Part shown: positions 12,610-23,800 of the stretch, in pieces
How positions within the stretch are numbered: the first letter of the stretch is position 1
How the letters are laid out: every line of letters starts with the position of its first letter
Origin: Prosopocoilus inquinatus
Taxonomy: Eukaryota; Arthropoda; Insecta; Coleoptera; Lucanidae
Direction: 5' to 3'
DNA: 64,000 nt
Assembly: GCA_036172665.1 (NCBI GenBank)
Contig: CM069869.1
Location: 4,712,001 to 4,776,000 of the forward strand
Program-made: the position numbers and the translations under genes
Notes under the pieces: model-generated
Databases searched by the model: none
What the model saw: only the letters and a program-made list of their open reading frames with translations
What the model was told of the DNA's origin: nothing

Positions 12610-13395
12610 CTAAGTTCATGTTTTATTTTCTTTATTGTCCTTCTTTTTTCTCTTTTTCCTACATCGCCACTTATTTCATATGTACATTTATATCGGCGTT
12701 GCGTAATTTATCGCCGAAGAAAAGTTCACATCATAGTAGTAACTTAGTTCATGTTAATCGAAACCGGATCTTGCCGTCGTCGCTAATTTGTATTTAAATT
12801 CAGCCGGCAGTGTGCGGCTTTCGCCCTGCACAATAATTCGATGGCCAGACGAAGGTTTTGCGGCGCTATATGATTTTTTTTGTTTTTTCAGCTACCAGAG
12901 AAACCTTGTCAAACCAATGTCATTGTCTAGGAAGACAAATAAAAATGTTATATTCTGTTGTTGACTTTATTTTGGCGCGAATCGATGTATCTTTTCCCGC
13001 TTCTCCCTGTGGACTAAGTCCAGCAGAAGGGGTACCAGAATTTAACACAGGGTGGCGCTGAACGACAACCGACTCGCTCCCGATCGACTGTGTTAAAACC
13101 AGGGTGTGATACCCGGTCTTGGGATTCGTCGATGCGGTGGTTCATCTCTCCAGGTGGGTATCAATTGTTGTTGTGGATAGTATAGCGTGATAACTAACAT
13201 GGACGACCGTCGAGGAAAAGTACATCAGCAGACAAAAAAAAAAGGAATCGATTGATTGCGTCTCGCAACGTTCTGGCATGTTTTCGTTACAGTCCAAAGG
13301 ACTTGTATGTACGCCGTTTCGTAACCGTCGAGGAAACCTGGGAGTCTACCATTACACTCTCGAAACCAAAATACACTCCAAACAAAGGACATGCA
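12610..13395 (+). repeat. Partial copy of the 7.56-8.80 kb repeat
   Basis: Same block order as 7558-8800 with internal deletions: 'cctacatcgccacttatttcat', 'gtggactaagtccagcagaaggggtaccagaattta', 'ggtgggtatcaattgttgttgtgg', 'gtaaccgtcgaggaaacc'. It runs directly into the mariner remnant. Confidence 0.75.
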
Positions 13396-13935
13396 AAGGT
13401 TCTCCGCCACCATCGAAGAAGGTAAAAACTGTTTTGTCAGCAGGAAAGGTTACGGCAAGGGTGGCTCGGGATCATCGTGGTTTTATCTTCGTCGAGTATT
13501 TAGAAAAGAGAAAAACAATATGGCCAATTTGTTGTAATAACTGAGCGACAAAATCAAAAAGAAACTCATTTGGCAAAGAAAAAAGTACTTTTCCGTCATA
13601 ATAAAGCACCTGCGCACAAATCTGACGTCGCAATACCCAAAGTTCATGAGTTGGGATTTGAAACGTGCCCCATTCGTCCTATTCCCCAGATCTGGCTCCC
13701 AGCGATTATCATCTATTCCCAAATCTGAAAAAAATGACTCGATGGAAAGACATTTTCATCCTGTCGCAGTAGTAAATAGTTATTTTGCGAACTTGGATAC
13801 ATTTACCTAAAATGAAGGCGTTGCTAGTTTGGAGTTTCGTTGAAATAAGTGTGCGGAGCGAGTAGGAAACTATATTGAAAAATAAAATCTTTTCTTTAGT
13901 CTAAAAATTTACGTTTTCTTTGTTAGGCCACGTAG
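13396..13935 (+). pseudogene. Mariner transposase remnant, C-terminal half
   Basis: Frame pieces read 'GSPPPSKKVKTVLSAGKV' and 'GFIFVEYLEKRKT', then after a frame change 'KAPAHKSDVAIPKVHELGFE', and after another 'YSPDLAPSDYHLFPNLKKM'. These are the central and final catalytic regions of cecropia-type mariner transposases, the group that includes the SETMAR transposase. The second catalytic Asp is missing: the usual 'QDNAP' is 'HNKAP' here. Stops and at least two frameshifts show it is dead. The N-terminal half is absent, replaced by the repeat that precedes it. Confidence 0.85.
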
Positions 13936-13959
13936 CTACTGAACGATCCTCGTATATCG

Positions 13960-14335
13960 GCCTGGAGTTTGAATTTATTGCGTTGATTTCAGAATAATTT
14001 GCAACGCCCGCAGTTTCTCAAACTTTTCGCGGGAATTAAATCCAATGTTTATTCTAAACGTGGAGACTGGTTGTAATACTCCACGCGGCGTCGGTTCAGT
14101 TTTCTGTGTCATCTTATTTCTGCGATGTACATTTTTTGTCCGCTTGTTATTTCGATTGAATTATAAATTCTAAATTATGGTGACATTGCTATTGGTTTTT
14201 AATGATACCATCTTATGCACGGTTGGCTTTTGTTTACGTCACGTCGGCTTCGATTCGTACAAACCCTCCTAGTTCTGGGCGAAGCTAAGTTTGGCGTTAT
14301 TAATTTGTTGCGAGCATGTAGCTGCCAGTAGGGAT
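13960..14335 (+). repeat. Repeat block shared with 61.74-61.91 and 63.2-63.3 kb
   Basis: 'gcgggaattaaat', 'gactggttgtaatactccacgcggcg' aligns to 61818-61911, and 'cgattcgtacaaaccc..ttattaatttgttgcgagc' to 63234-63307. Here the 'ggctggttgtaa' block occurs once, whereas at 61.9 kb it is inverted onto itself. Confidence 0.6.
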
Positions 14336-15100
14336 ACCTATTTTTTGTCAAAAACATCAATCTTACAATCAATCAATTCAGATCGTGTATGTTAAATATT
14401 GATTAAAATAAAAATTGAGCAGAAGGGAATCGGTTGATACAGGTTTATATAAGTATGTCCGATTTCTATGTTCTAATTCCAATTATTTTAAGTTTCAAGA
14501 ACAGTTGAATATTTACATAAGTTGCTTAAAATTCAAAATCGTGTAAATATATAATTATAAGAATTGCTCAAAATATCATCCTCCCGCTTCAAATGCATGC
14601 TTTACAACGACGAAATAAAGAGTTTTTCAAGCAAACGAAGAGATTTGGTTGATTTCTAATTTGAGTGGAAGCATTTGGTTTAAAAAAATCTTAAAATAAC
14701 ACGAGCTTTCATACGGCAAAGTTTGTCGGTGAGCCTGTATTTTTCAAAAATTAAACAAAAAGTGAAAGTTTTTACTTAAGATAAAGAGTAACAAGAAGAA
14801 GCTATTCTAAAAATTACTTTATTTTTCAAAGTGTAGTAATAACACTATTTAAACAGAAAAGAAGGTAAATAAAAATTCATGTAATAAAATACAAAATAAT
14901 TTTTTTTTAAATTTACGAAATGTACTCACTCTACTTTGAGAGTCTTTCACACGTCAGTCTATTTCTATTTTCTCTTTCACCAGATCAAATCCAAAAATAA
15001 GTTGAATATTGTTGATTTAATCCGAACGAGATGAGAAAACGATCGTAAAAAAATCGATATATTTTATTGAAAAATCGATCTTTTGAAAAATGGATTTTTA
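14336..15100. other. AT-rich intron sequence, nothing recognised
   Basis: Very AT-rich with no recognisable coding or repeat structure. Confidence 0.5.
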
Positions 15101-15139
15101 ATCGGTATTTCTCGCTGGCAGTCGTCATTGTCATATCCT

Positions 15140-15780
15140 CAAGGCACAGAGATGGGGGCTGTGGCACCATGGCTGCTTATTTTCAATGGGAACAAGGCAT
15201 GCTTGATTTGGTACTGGCAGGACCCTGGGGAGCTTTCCTGCAATTAAACTACTTCGATCGGTTATAATCTGGTACCCTAGTGGATCTAAAACTCGTCACA
15301 GTTTGTCCTAGCCTGTCCCGTTTGTTTTGGATAGGCATGTTTGCGATTGTTGCTCTTTTCGCCCAAATAAATATTATCGTGTTACTTTTGTTTCGGTTTA
15401 CATTAAGTGCAAATTTTCGTATTGGCTTTCTTTAAATGCCTTTTGCAACGACCTTCCGTGACGATTCTTTTGCGGGAACAGACATTTTGTATCGGCTTTC
15501 TTCGAGGCAGCCCTTCGAAGTGGTTTGGGTTTGGCGTCTCCACTCGTCATCAGTTGCAGTGATGGATCAACAGGACGTGGAACTCTCGACGTAGATATTC
15601 AGGTTTTAAATTCATCTGTTAGACCCACAAGAAAATTGAGCTCGAGTTTAAGGCGTGCTGGATTCACTCCGGACGGTGTCATTTCGGTTGTACTTTTTTG
15701 CCTCATTTCCAAGAAGTTTTTTGTTATCCTTTCTCGCTCCAATCTCGAACGCTCCCCGTCTTACCTCTGATATTTAATTT
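15140..15780 (+). repeat. Repeat related to 63.3-63.6 kb
   Basis: 'ggtaccctagtggatc', 'tggataggcatgtttgcgattgttgctcttttcgc' align with 'ggtgccctggtggatc', 'ggacaggtatgtctaggattgttgcttttttcacgc' at 63.48-63.57 kb. The donor-like GT present there is GC here. Confidence 0.55.
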
Positions 15781-16690
15781 CATACGTTGAATTTTAGGTC
15801 ACATTACGCCGGATTGGCTGATCATTCCCAGTCCCTGTTTCATTATGTTTGTTGCTCTTCTCCCCGGTCTCCGAATCGAGTATCGACTCTCCATTGCCTA
15901 TTCAGATTTTGGGTAAACGACTCGTGCCTTGCGTTTATTTTTGGTGTGTTTGAGGAATATTTCCCCCAGGACGGAGGAATATATCTCACAGCCTTTAGCC
16001 GTCCTTGACTGGTTGATCCCAAAATAAGCGGAATATTTACATGCTTTTTCCAGCCTGACCCGTAAGTGCTGTCCAGGATTAATCGTTTTGTGTGACCAGA
16101 TAGGTCCGATATTTTGTTAAAATATTTGATAACTTCAAGACTTCTTTGTCTAGTTTTTAGTTTTGGTAACTTTTAATTTTGGCAATGGCCTAAATACTCG
16201 GATCCGAATTCCTATTTTGTCAAAGATTTGAATTGCGAGTTTCACTTTGGAATTAATTTATGATTACCGTTGAATTTTGCGACAGGTTTCAAGGCCTCCA
16301 GTCCTTTACGGTTGATGCAGGCGCCTACCACCTTTTGCTAAGATTTTAATTGCGTTCTTAACGTTTAATTATTGTGTTTGAATTGTATGACATCTTCTTT
16401 CATTTGTGTAAATAAAACTTTGTTGAAATATATTGGACGTAACGGTGTTTTTTAATTTTCCCCGCGGTTCCCAAAAATTGAGTGGCGCCCTTTTTATTTA
16501 TTTATTTATTTATATACATACTATTGTAATGACGTGTTCCACACATTTATTGTACACAACGGAACAAAATAAACTAACTAACTATCAAATTTTTGCGTTG
16601 GTTTGAGAAACCCACATCCGTCCCATTGCAGCTGCCGGCGACACTGAAATCATTCAACCCAGTACTACTTGACCAACAAGTAGGTGACAG
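15781..16690 (+). repeat. LTR-like block with PBS-like junction
   Basis: Collinear with 52.67-53.83 kb. It contains 'gtgtaaataaaactttgttg' (AATAAA polyadenylation-type signal at 16411), then 'ccccgcggttcccaaaaattgag' and TGGCGCC at 16483-16489, the 5' half of a tRNA-Lys-type primer binding site as used by gypsy-like retroelements. Bases after TGGCGCC are not conserved between copies, so a functional PBS is doubtful. A TTTA microsatellite follows. Confidence 0.6.
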
Positions 16691-18207
16691 ACTATTAGCC
16701 GAATTTGTTGTTAGATTATGAACTTTATAGCGCTTTTAGCGATTAACGCCATGAACACAATCTCATTTAGTAAATTTACGATTCGATTTCCGATTTTGTA
16801 AAGCCAGTCGTGGCGGGTCAGTTATTCGTTATTTTGATTTGAAGGTACAAACTTGTCGATATTTTGATCTCGGTATTTAATAACAGTTCATTAAAAAATG
16901 CAGGTGCATTTACGCTCAATTTTTATCAATACAATCTTGTTTCTACTCAGGTAGGTAGCAACGTGCTCTCAGAAGGCAAGGTACGCGATTCGCCGTTGAA
17001 GTGTCCGGGGCCGGGACAGGGTCCCGGTGAGTAAAATTTTCCACATTGTTGAATGGATGCTCGAAGAGAACAAAAAAGTCTACCATCTGCAGAGCGATAA
17101 ATATTTTGGAAACATCGACAAATACGATACATCTCTAATCAGATTGTTTTATTACAGTTTCAATTTCTTTTTCAACAAATATCTTGACACGTATTCAAGA
17201 CTAATTGAAAAGAAAAAAAAATTACTACACTGATGGAAAAAGATAATCACGTAGGTCTCGTTGTAAGCAAGCTTATGCGTACGAATCAACATAAAATAAT
17301 AAGAAAACGCAGAGTCTCTCAGAACTCTGAGGAAATTTGCATACTGGTATATTGAAGAGATCGTTTACAATTTACAAAACAATGAAGAAAGCAGTTCAGC
17401 AGCTCGTTGCGATTATTTGCACGTGACGAAAAGACGCGGTTTCAATTCAGCGCAAGGAACACTGGGCAGTGGCGCATTAATGCCGCATTATTGCATGCAA
17501 AGCACTCTTTAATATTCAATTATTCATGACGAGAAATATAAATCGTGGCCGTCTACGGCGAGTGTTAACAAAATACGTTCAATTACGTCGTTTCGCGCGC
17601 AAAAACATTCTAATATCGCCACGTCTCCGCTTAATTGCCCTGGACAACGGAATACACAAAGAATGCAATTAAAAGTAATAAGATAACTCACTTACCTTTG
17701 GCAGACTATATATTTCATGCAATAATTGAAACATAATTAAGGCACCCAAAGAATTTATTATTAACTCCGCGGAGGGAAATTAAACGTATTAATAACCCGG
17801 AAGCTTCCGATCTGATAATGTACGATTCGCATTTATTCATGTTCACACTGTCTCATTCCTAATTAAAAATTGAAACTGACAAAGTAGTGACAATATGATG
17901 AAAATGAAATTTAATTAAAAATGCGTCTACTAATCCTGAGGCAAATTATGATTAATAAAAAAAAGGTGTAACAAGATGTTTCCGTTTTTGTTCAACCAAG
18001 TCACAAGTGTCAAAATGAATGCGATGTGTATTCGATACTTCATTTAATTGGATCGATCTATCGGAAGATGTATGGATTGCAAAATATCGGGTATCGGACC
18101 GTAAAGTATCGATACGTATCGCCCAACACAAGTCATAACGAATGCGATGTATTTAAGGAAAATTATTTCAATCGTTCGTTCGCAAAGAAAGTAGGCTCAC
18201 CTTTATA
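16691..18207. other. Intron sequence, no gene recognised
   Basis: The string 'caggtaggtagcaacgtgct' at 16949 resembles the 'aggtaggtagca' that ends the LTR-like blocks at 25.46 and 61.55 kb. Two related strings ('acaagtgtcaaaatgaatgcgatgt' at 18004 and 'acaagtcataacgaatgcgatgt' at 18128) hint at a small tandem duplication. Nothing else recognised. Confidence 0.45.
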
Positions 18208-18274
18208 CGTGGGCTGCTGGAAAAGTTTCTGGAAATGGTATGAAAAAACGCATATGAAATTTGGTAAACGGTAT

Positions 18275-19300
18275 CATTGTTTTCCGAAGTATTCGCCTTT
18301 GACGTCAATAAACTTTTGCATACACTCGAACCAATTTCTAAAGCACGTTTTCCACTCTAAAGATGGTACCTCAGAAACCAGTGTCCGGAATGTTTCAACC
18401 GCTGCTTCAGCCGACGAAAATCGCTCACCACGCATTGTATTTTTGATATTTGGGACCAAAAGAAATCATTAGGTGATAAATCAGGTGAATATGGACAATG
18501 AGTCATTAATTCAACATTTTTGTTGGACAAAAAAAACAACTGTTTGACGGGCTGAGTGAGAGCTGGCGTTGTCATGATAGAGAATGATTCGTCGATTTCG
18601 ATTGTTTCTTCTTATTTGATCGATGACTTCCGGCAAACAAATTGTAGTATACCAATCAGCATTCACGGTTTTTCGATCCTCTAAAGCCACGGTTGCTACA
18701 TGTCCAGTTAAACTAAAGAAACAAGCAATCATTTGCTTCGCAGCACTGCGTGAACGGACAACTTTTGTTGGTTTTGGTTCATTTTGAAATACCCAAACGG
18801 TAGATTGTTGTTTGCTTTCTGGCTCGTACGAATAGATCCACGTTTCGTCACCAGTAACGAGGTTATAAACTAAATTTGAACGACCTCCATTGAATTTCTT
18901 GAGCATTTCTTCGCACCATTTGAGACGACCCTGCTTTTGCGCTTCTGTTAAATTGTGTGGGATCCAACGACTCCAAAGCTTTCGTACGTTCAAATGATCA
19001 TGCAAAATCTGGTGTATTGCTTTCATGTCAATGCGTAAGGATGCTTGAATCTCACGGTATGTCACATGTCGATCTCGCTCAAGCATTTCACGCACAGCGT
19101 CTACATTAGTGGCAACAACAGATGTGAGAACTGAGAGAGTGAGAGGTACGTCCAAGCTGGAATTCGGCAAACCAATTATAAACATTGCTCTTTGATGGTG
19201 CTTCGTTTCCAAAAGCCAAATGAAGCCGATCGAGGCATTGTTTCGGCGTTAGACCACATTTGAAATCATGGCACGAAAATTTTTACGCTAGATTTCCATG
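18275..19300 (-). pseudogene. Mariner transposase pseudogene (DD34D)
   Basis: Frame pieces give the mariner hallmarks in order: 'EAPSKSNVYNWFAEFQLGRT' (HTH region), 'KLWSRWIPHNLTEAQKQGR', 'VTGDETWIYSYEPESK' (first Asp), 'ADWYTTICLPEV', 'YHDNASSHSARQTV' (second Asp), 'HCPYSPDLSPNDFFW' (third Asp), 'FIDVKGEYFGKQ' (C-terminus). With the frameshift in a T8 run (near 18528-18536) ignored, 34 residues separate the second and third Asp, as in true mariners. At least three frame breaks: between the HTH region and the long open frame near 19150-19200, at the T8 run, and after 'NDFFW'. There is also a stop just after the start codon in the 19.3 kb copy. All three catalytic Asp survive but the gene cannot be translated intact. 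Confidence 0.92.
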
Positions 19301-20312
19301 TTTACACAAAATTATTTTTTCTCAAATGCTGTACAAACAAAACTAGTTCACCTGCCCTTTGCGTCTTCTCTTCTTCATTCTGTTTTGCCTCCTTATGACT
19401 TTCGCGTTTCAATTTTTCCTTTCCTCTCCATCAGTCTTCTGCATTTTCTTTGTTTAAATCGCATCTGCCCTTCTCTCCTTAAATCTTAAGGAACAACCTT
19501 GCGTGGTCCATGAGACATGCTTCCGGGGGTGTCATGTCATATAAAAATTTTGTTTTGGGAGGGCGGTTAGGTAACATTCTTATAGCCGTCCCAAATTAAG
19601 TTGACCGTTCGGTCTTCTCCTCTTCAAATATTCTTTAACTTAGCGGCAGAGATATGTAGACAGTTACTTCTTGTGGCATTTGAAATGCTTGTATGGTTCT
19701 TGTCGTCATTGCCAATTATTCTTGATCAGATGACGATGTTGAAAATGATAAACTAGCGAAAAACTGATTAAACATTGAACGACCGTCATTTTGGAGCACA
19801 AGAAATATTTCCAAAAGCTCTAATTCGTTCGGAATGCCGTTTTTCTCTAAACGTCCTCTACATGTTACGTGGCTAAGTTCTAGTCTAAGCCCACTCCAAC
19901 ACCGTCTTACAGTTCCGACGAACTCAAAGTGCCAGTAGCATAGAGCGTGAAGATCAGCTTGCCTTGGACGTTGATGTATCATTGGAAATCATCCATTGGC
20001 GGAGTGGTGGTAACGTTCAGACACAAAATCGCGGGTGTTTTGGCCAATTCTACTCGCGACTTGCCGAGCTGCGCACCGGGGAAATGGAAATTTTGGCTTG
20101 GCTCCCATCAGTCATTGGTAAAATGACAGGAGGGGGTCAAAGCAACGAGAGCATCGACTCACGTGGTCTCATCTCAAGGATTCGTCAATCACTTGCATTG
20201 CAAATTCAGATAAACTCCTGCCTACTCTTAATCATCAAATCAGGGTGCAGAAACAGATTTTTGATTCTTGGGATTGCGAAAAGTTAAGATATGAGAAATT
20301 ATCTCATATGCT

Positions 20313-20412
20313 TGAAATCGTAAAAAATTATGGTACGAAAATTTTCATGCGAGATTTCCATGTTTACACAAAATTACTTTTTCTCAAATGCTGTACAAAC
20401 AAAACTAGTTCA
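20313..20412 (-). repeat. Second copy of mariner 5' coding end
   Basis: Aligns to 19259-19351. This copy keeps a start 'MEISHENFRTIIFYDFK' without the stop found in the other copy, then breaks off into unrelated sequence. Confidence 0.8.
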
Positions 20413-20723
20413 CTTGGATAGGAACTGTCAATAGAATTATAGGCGAAAAGCGTCAAATTTTTCAAATATGACAGTTGATAAACGCTAACAATTCTAGACC
20501 TACTAGATTCCAGAAAATTTTCCAGCAGCCCACGTACTGTACTATAACTCCCCCAAATTTTGAATTCCCAAAAATAATAGACTTTTTTGAGTTTCAAAAT
20601 TTTGTTTTGGTGTTTTTCATATCGCAACGAAGTCATTGAACTTTACCATACTAATGTGCTAGCATGTATTAAATTGTCTAAATAATTGTGTCGACGAGTG
20701 CATAACCGTGTTCAGTCCAAATT

Positions 20724-20883
20724 TACTGTGTTCAGAAAACAACAAATAACTTTCTAGATTGCTATTTTAAGCGAATTATTGGCTTAAAATTCTTTCAGAT
20801 AGGATATCTAAAGCCTCCTAAAGCCAATAATTGCTTAAAATAAAAATCTAGGGAAAGTTATTTGTTGTTATCTCAACACAGTA
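20724..20883. mobile_element. Palindromic MITE, about 160 bp
   Basis: Left arm 'tactgtgttcagaaaacaac' ... 'aattattggctta' pairs with right arm 'taaagccaataatt' ... 'gttgttatctcaacacagta'. Arms of about 65 bp with a short centre. Confidence 0.75.
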
Positions 20884-21560
20884 CATTTTACAATCAAATC
20901 TTCGCCGCCGCACAGTGGTCGAAATGCTTAATCTAGCTATGCAAAAATAAAAAAGTAAACAGTACCGATTTAAAAAAAAATTGATGTTTTTTTATGTAAT
21001 ATACTTTGATAGTTACTAAGACGACATCATAAAATTAGTAGTTATTTAAGTAACTTTAGATTGGGACTTTCAAACCCAAATACACAAAACAGTAAACGAA
21101 ACGCCCATTTTCTTTTTTTCTTAAGCCTGAAAGTTTGCGCCTTGTTTTTAAGATTCTATTGGGACTTGTGCTTTCCATAACTGTGGATAATTCTCCTACA
21201 GGTAATATGAACAATGAATAGCCATTATTTTAAATTTGAATGAATCTTTTATATCAACTAACACGCTGTTCAAGTTTATTAATCACTCATATCCGCTGAT
21301 ATTCGAGTCGAAATGTATTTATATACAACCACAATAAATATTTGTATTTAATTAATAAGAAAGTATGTGCCAGAAATTGCAAACAAATATACAGTGTGAA
21401 TAAAAAGTAAGGAAGATTGATGCGATGATAGAGCCGCTATTATAGGTTTTACAAAAAAATGTTTTAAATAAAAGTTAAATGGCTACTTATTTGCCACAAA
21501 TTGGCGTTTTTTATTTTTCTTGAGACGTCATAATCTTCAATTAAGACGTCATAATCTTAA
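20884..21560. other. AT-rich intron sequence, nothing recognised
   Basis: No gene or repeat structure recognised. Confidence 0.45.
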
Positions 21561-22015
21561 AATAAACACCGATAAAACAAATCTGCGACCGGATTGTCGT
21601 TACAGTCGCTTCTTAGAAGCTACCTGCAAAATATGTAAGTGGCAGGATCTCTAATAAAATAGTTACGTAGTACTGTGCCGCCCCCAACGCCGATAAAACG
21701 AAACTGCGACGGGATTGTCGCTTCAGTTGCCTCTTAGAAGCTACCTGCAAAATATGTAAATGGCAGGATCTCTAATAAAAAAAGTTACGTAGTACCGCGC
21801 CGCCCCCAAAACAGATAAAACGAATTTGCGCTCAAATTGTCGTTTTAGTTGCCTCTTAGAAGCTACTCGCAAAATATGTAAGTGGCAGCATGTTTAATAT
21901 AAAAATTTACGTGGTACCGCGCAGCCCCCAACATCGGTAAAACGAATTTGCGCTCAGGTCACCATTTTACGTGCTACCTAGAAGTAATATTCAAAATATG
22001 TAAGTGGTTAGCGGC
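21561..22015. repeat. Tandem array, period about 122 bp, about 4 copies
   Basis: 'gataaaacgaa..tgcg' with 'ttagaagctacctgcaaaatatgtaa', 'tggcaggatctctaataaaa' and 'gttacgtagtac..cgccgcccccaa' repeat at about 21568, 21690, 21812 and 21934. The fourth copy is the most diverged. Confidence 0.85.
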
Positions 22016-22329
22016 AAAGGTCTACTATAAATACATACTTACTGGTCTCTACGGTTTATTGCTGGAAAATATTGCTAGAGTAACTCCGCTATCCTAAGGC
22101 ATGTATTCATAAACAAAACCTACGCTATGCGCCCGCTTAAAATTTGTTTATACTTCATAAACTACGTAGTTTAAGAACATTTTATTAATTACAATCCCGA
22201 AAAGTGGAAAATGCTACGGTTTATGCAATACTTATAGCGAACTGAGAGCGAACACACAGCGTAAAATTTGTTTATGAATGCGGATGTAAGTCTTGGATTT
22301 TGGTTTTATTCTCACATTACTACTACTAA

Positions 22330-22453
22330 GGCCCGGTTTTACCATCTTTAACTCTAAACTCAGTTTTATTCCTATGGAAACAATTATCCTTGCAATTATT
22401 ACCATGGGAATAAAACGAAGTTTAAAGTTAAACTGAGATGGTGAAACCGGGCC
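22330..22453. mobile_element. Palindromic MITE with TAA flanks (twin 1)
   Basis: Starts 'ggcccggttttaccatc' and ends 'gatggtgaaaccgggcc'; TAA at 22327-22329 and 22454-22456. The inner arms contain 'attcctatggaaacaattat' and 'taattattaccatgggaat'-type pairs. Confidence 0.8.
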
Positions 22454-22456
22454 TAA

Positions 22457-22584
22457 GGGCCGGCTTTTCAATCACAAGTTAACTTTAATCTTCAGTTTTT
22501 TGCCATGGAAACAATTGTCTTGATACTTGTTACTATGGAAGTAAACCGAGAGTTAGGGTTAACCTGTGATTGAAAATCCGGGCC
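22457..22584. mobile_element. Palindromic MITE with TAA flanks (twin 2)
   Basis: Starts 'gggccggcttttcaatcaca' and ends 'tgtgattgaaaatccgggcc'; shares the TAA at 22454-22456 with twin 1 and has another at 22585-22587. Core 'catggaaacaattgt' resembles that of twin 1. Confidence 0.8.
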
Positions 22585-22587
22585 TAA

Positions 22588-23663
22588 CTTGTTTTGAGAA
22601 ATTTTTCGGACTCAGTCGATAAAAGCAGCAATCGTTACATGTCGAGAATCCACATCAAGGAAGGTTCATACAGGGGGCACTACACGGTTCTTAACGCCTT
22701 CTCTTGAAGCTGATCGAACCCGGACGTCGGATTTTGAGGTCATGACGTAACGCGTGGTCCTTAGAGAACGTTGTATTGCTGTCTTGTTCAGATTGGATTG
22801 TAAAGATTTATTTGTTGTAGTAAGTAATAATTGCGCCAATTTAATGGAGTTTTGAATTTCTATTCGCCATATTCTAAACGCATTTAGAGCTAACAAGCTT
22901 CGGATGTCGGTTGATTACGTGGCGTAAACGACATACGGGCCCGTTAGTCGAAGTTATGAATTTTATTTGAATTCCATTGATTTATTCATCGAATTTTTTT
23001 AACTTTAATGGACAGTTTTGAAAGCTTATTAATAAAACCAAGTGTAGAGTAACAGGTGTTTCCGTTCTTTATCAATCTCATGTAAATTCTTTGGCGCTTC
23101 TTTGAATTCACCCCGCTCCCTAATCAGCCGAGCTGGGACGCAAGTTAATTTTTTATCCCATAATACTGCGACTTACAGGTAGACATCAACTTTGTATTAA
23201 ATGTGAAATACTTTTATAATATTTCAGACTTTTGCCAAAACTCCTGGCCAGTAACCAGAGACTCGAGTTCGAACCTCGACGGCGACAGAATTTTTCTGTC
23301 AACATTTACTTACGCGCTCTTTACCTTAACTTAGTATAAAACAAATTAAACCTTTTTTCTTTAGGTGCTTTCTTTCGCCTAAAGTTTGAATCGTGTTTCG
23401 AATAGTCGGGATCCGAATTTCGTAGTTGTTGCAACAAAACACCTGACTTGAATTTTTGACTGACAGTTCATTTGTAAATAACCATAATTCAGTCCAAACA
23501 AGTTATAAAAATAGAGAGATTTAAAGAAAAGAATGTTTGTTTTTGAATCAAAACACGTTGGGATCACGATTTTTTCAGCGAAAGAAAGCACATTTTCCAA
23601 GCCTATTTGGTAAGGTCTCGCAACGACAAATATCCCGAAAGTAGTAGAGATCTGGGGACTTAC
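22588..23663. other. Intron sequence with a tRNA-like fragment
   Basis: Near 23262-23290, 'gactcgagttcgaacctcgacggcg' resembles the T arm (B box) of a tRNA or tRNA-derived SINE; no matching D arm was seen. The remainder carries no exon I can support. Confidence 0.4.
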
Positions 23664-23800
23664 CTCCGTGTCGATTTTCTTAAACTCCTCCTCGTCTTCG
23701 TCCACTTCAAAGTATAACTCTGAAGACGTGATCGAAACGATTCCAGGAGCCACGATGCCCGGCGCTATCAACTTCGCTTTTGTACTGATATTTACAGGAC
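23664..23800 (-). CDS. rg: rg exon 16 (start of PH-BEACH domain)
   Basis: Encodes '[20 protein letters not shown]' and '[20 protein letters not shown]', the first strands of the PH-like domain that packs against BEACH. Acceptor 'gtttaaacag', donor GTAAGT. It is 59 bp from the previous exon. The following exon, which should continue toward the 'HGKW' region of the PH domain, was not found in the remaining 23.6 kb. Confidence 0.94.

Larger units (their letters stand above)
18208..20534 (-). mobile_element. Mariner element with internal insertion/duplication
   Basis: Inverted ends: 'cgtgggctgctggaaaa' at 18208 and 'ttttccagcagcccacg' ending at 20534, each flanked by TA. The span is 2327 bp, but a segment of about 93 bp holding the start of the transposase is present twice (19259-19351 and 20313-20412, offset about 1062 bp). 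Removing one repeat interval leaves about 1.27 kb, the normal length of mariner. The intervening 19352-20312 does not resemble mariner or other sequence here. Either a later insertion with a long flanking duplication or two overlapping partial mariners. Confidence 0.85.

Noticed and set aside
21561..22015. CRISPR-like repeat spacing
   Set aside because: Units are about 122 bp contiguous tandem repeats in an insect intron, not short repeats with unique spacers.
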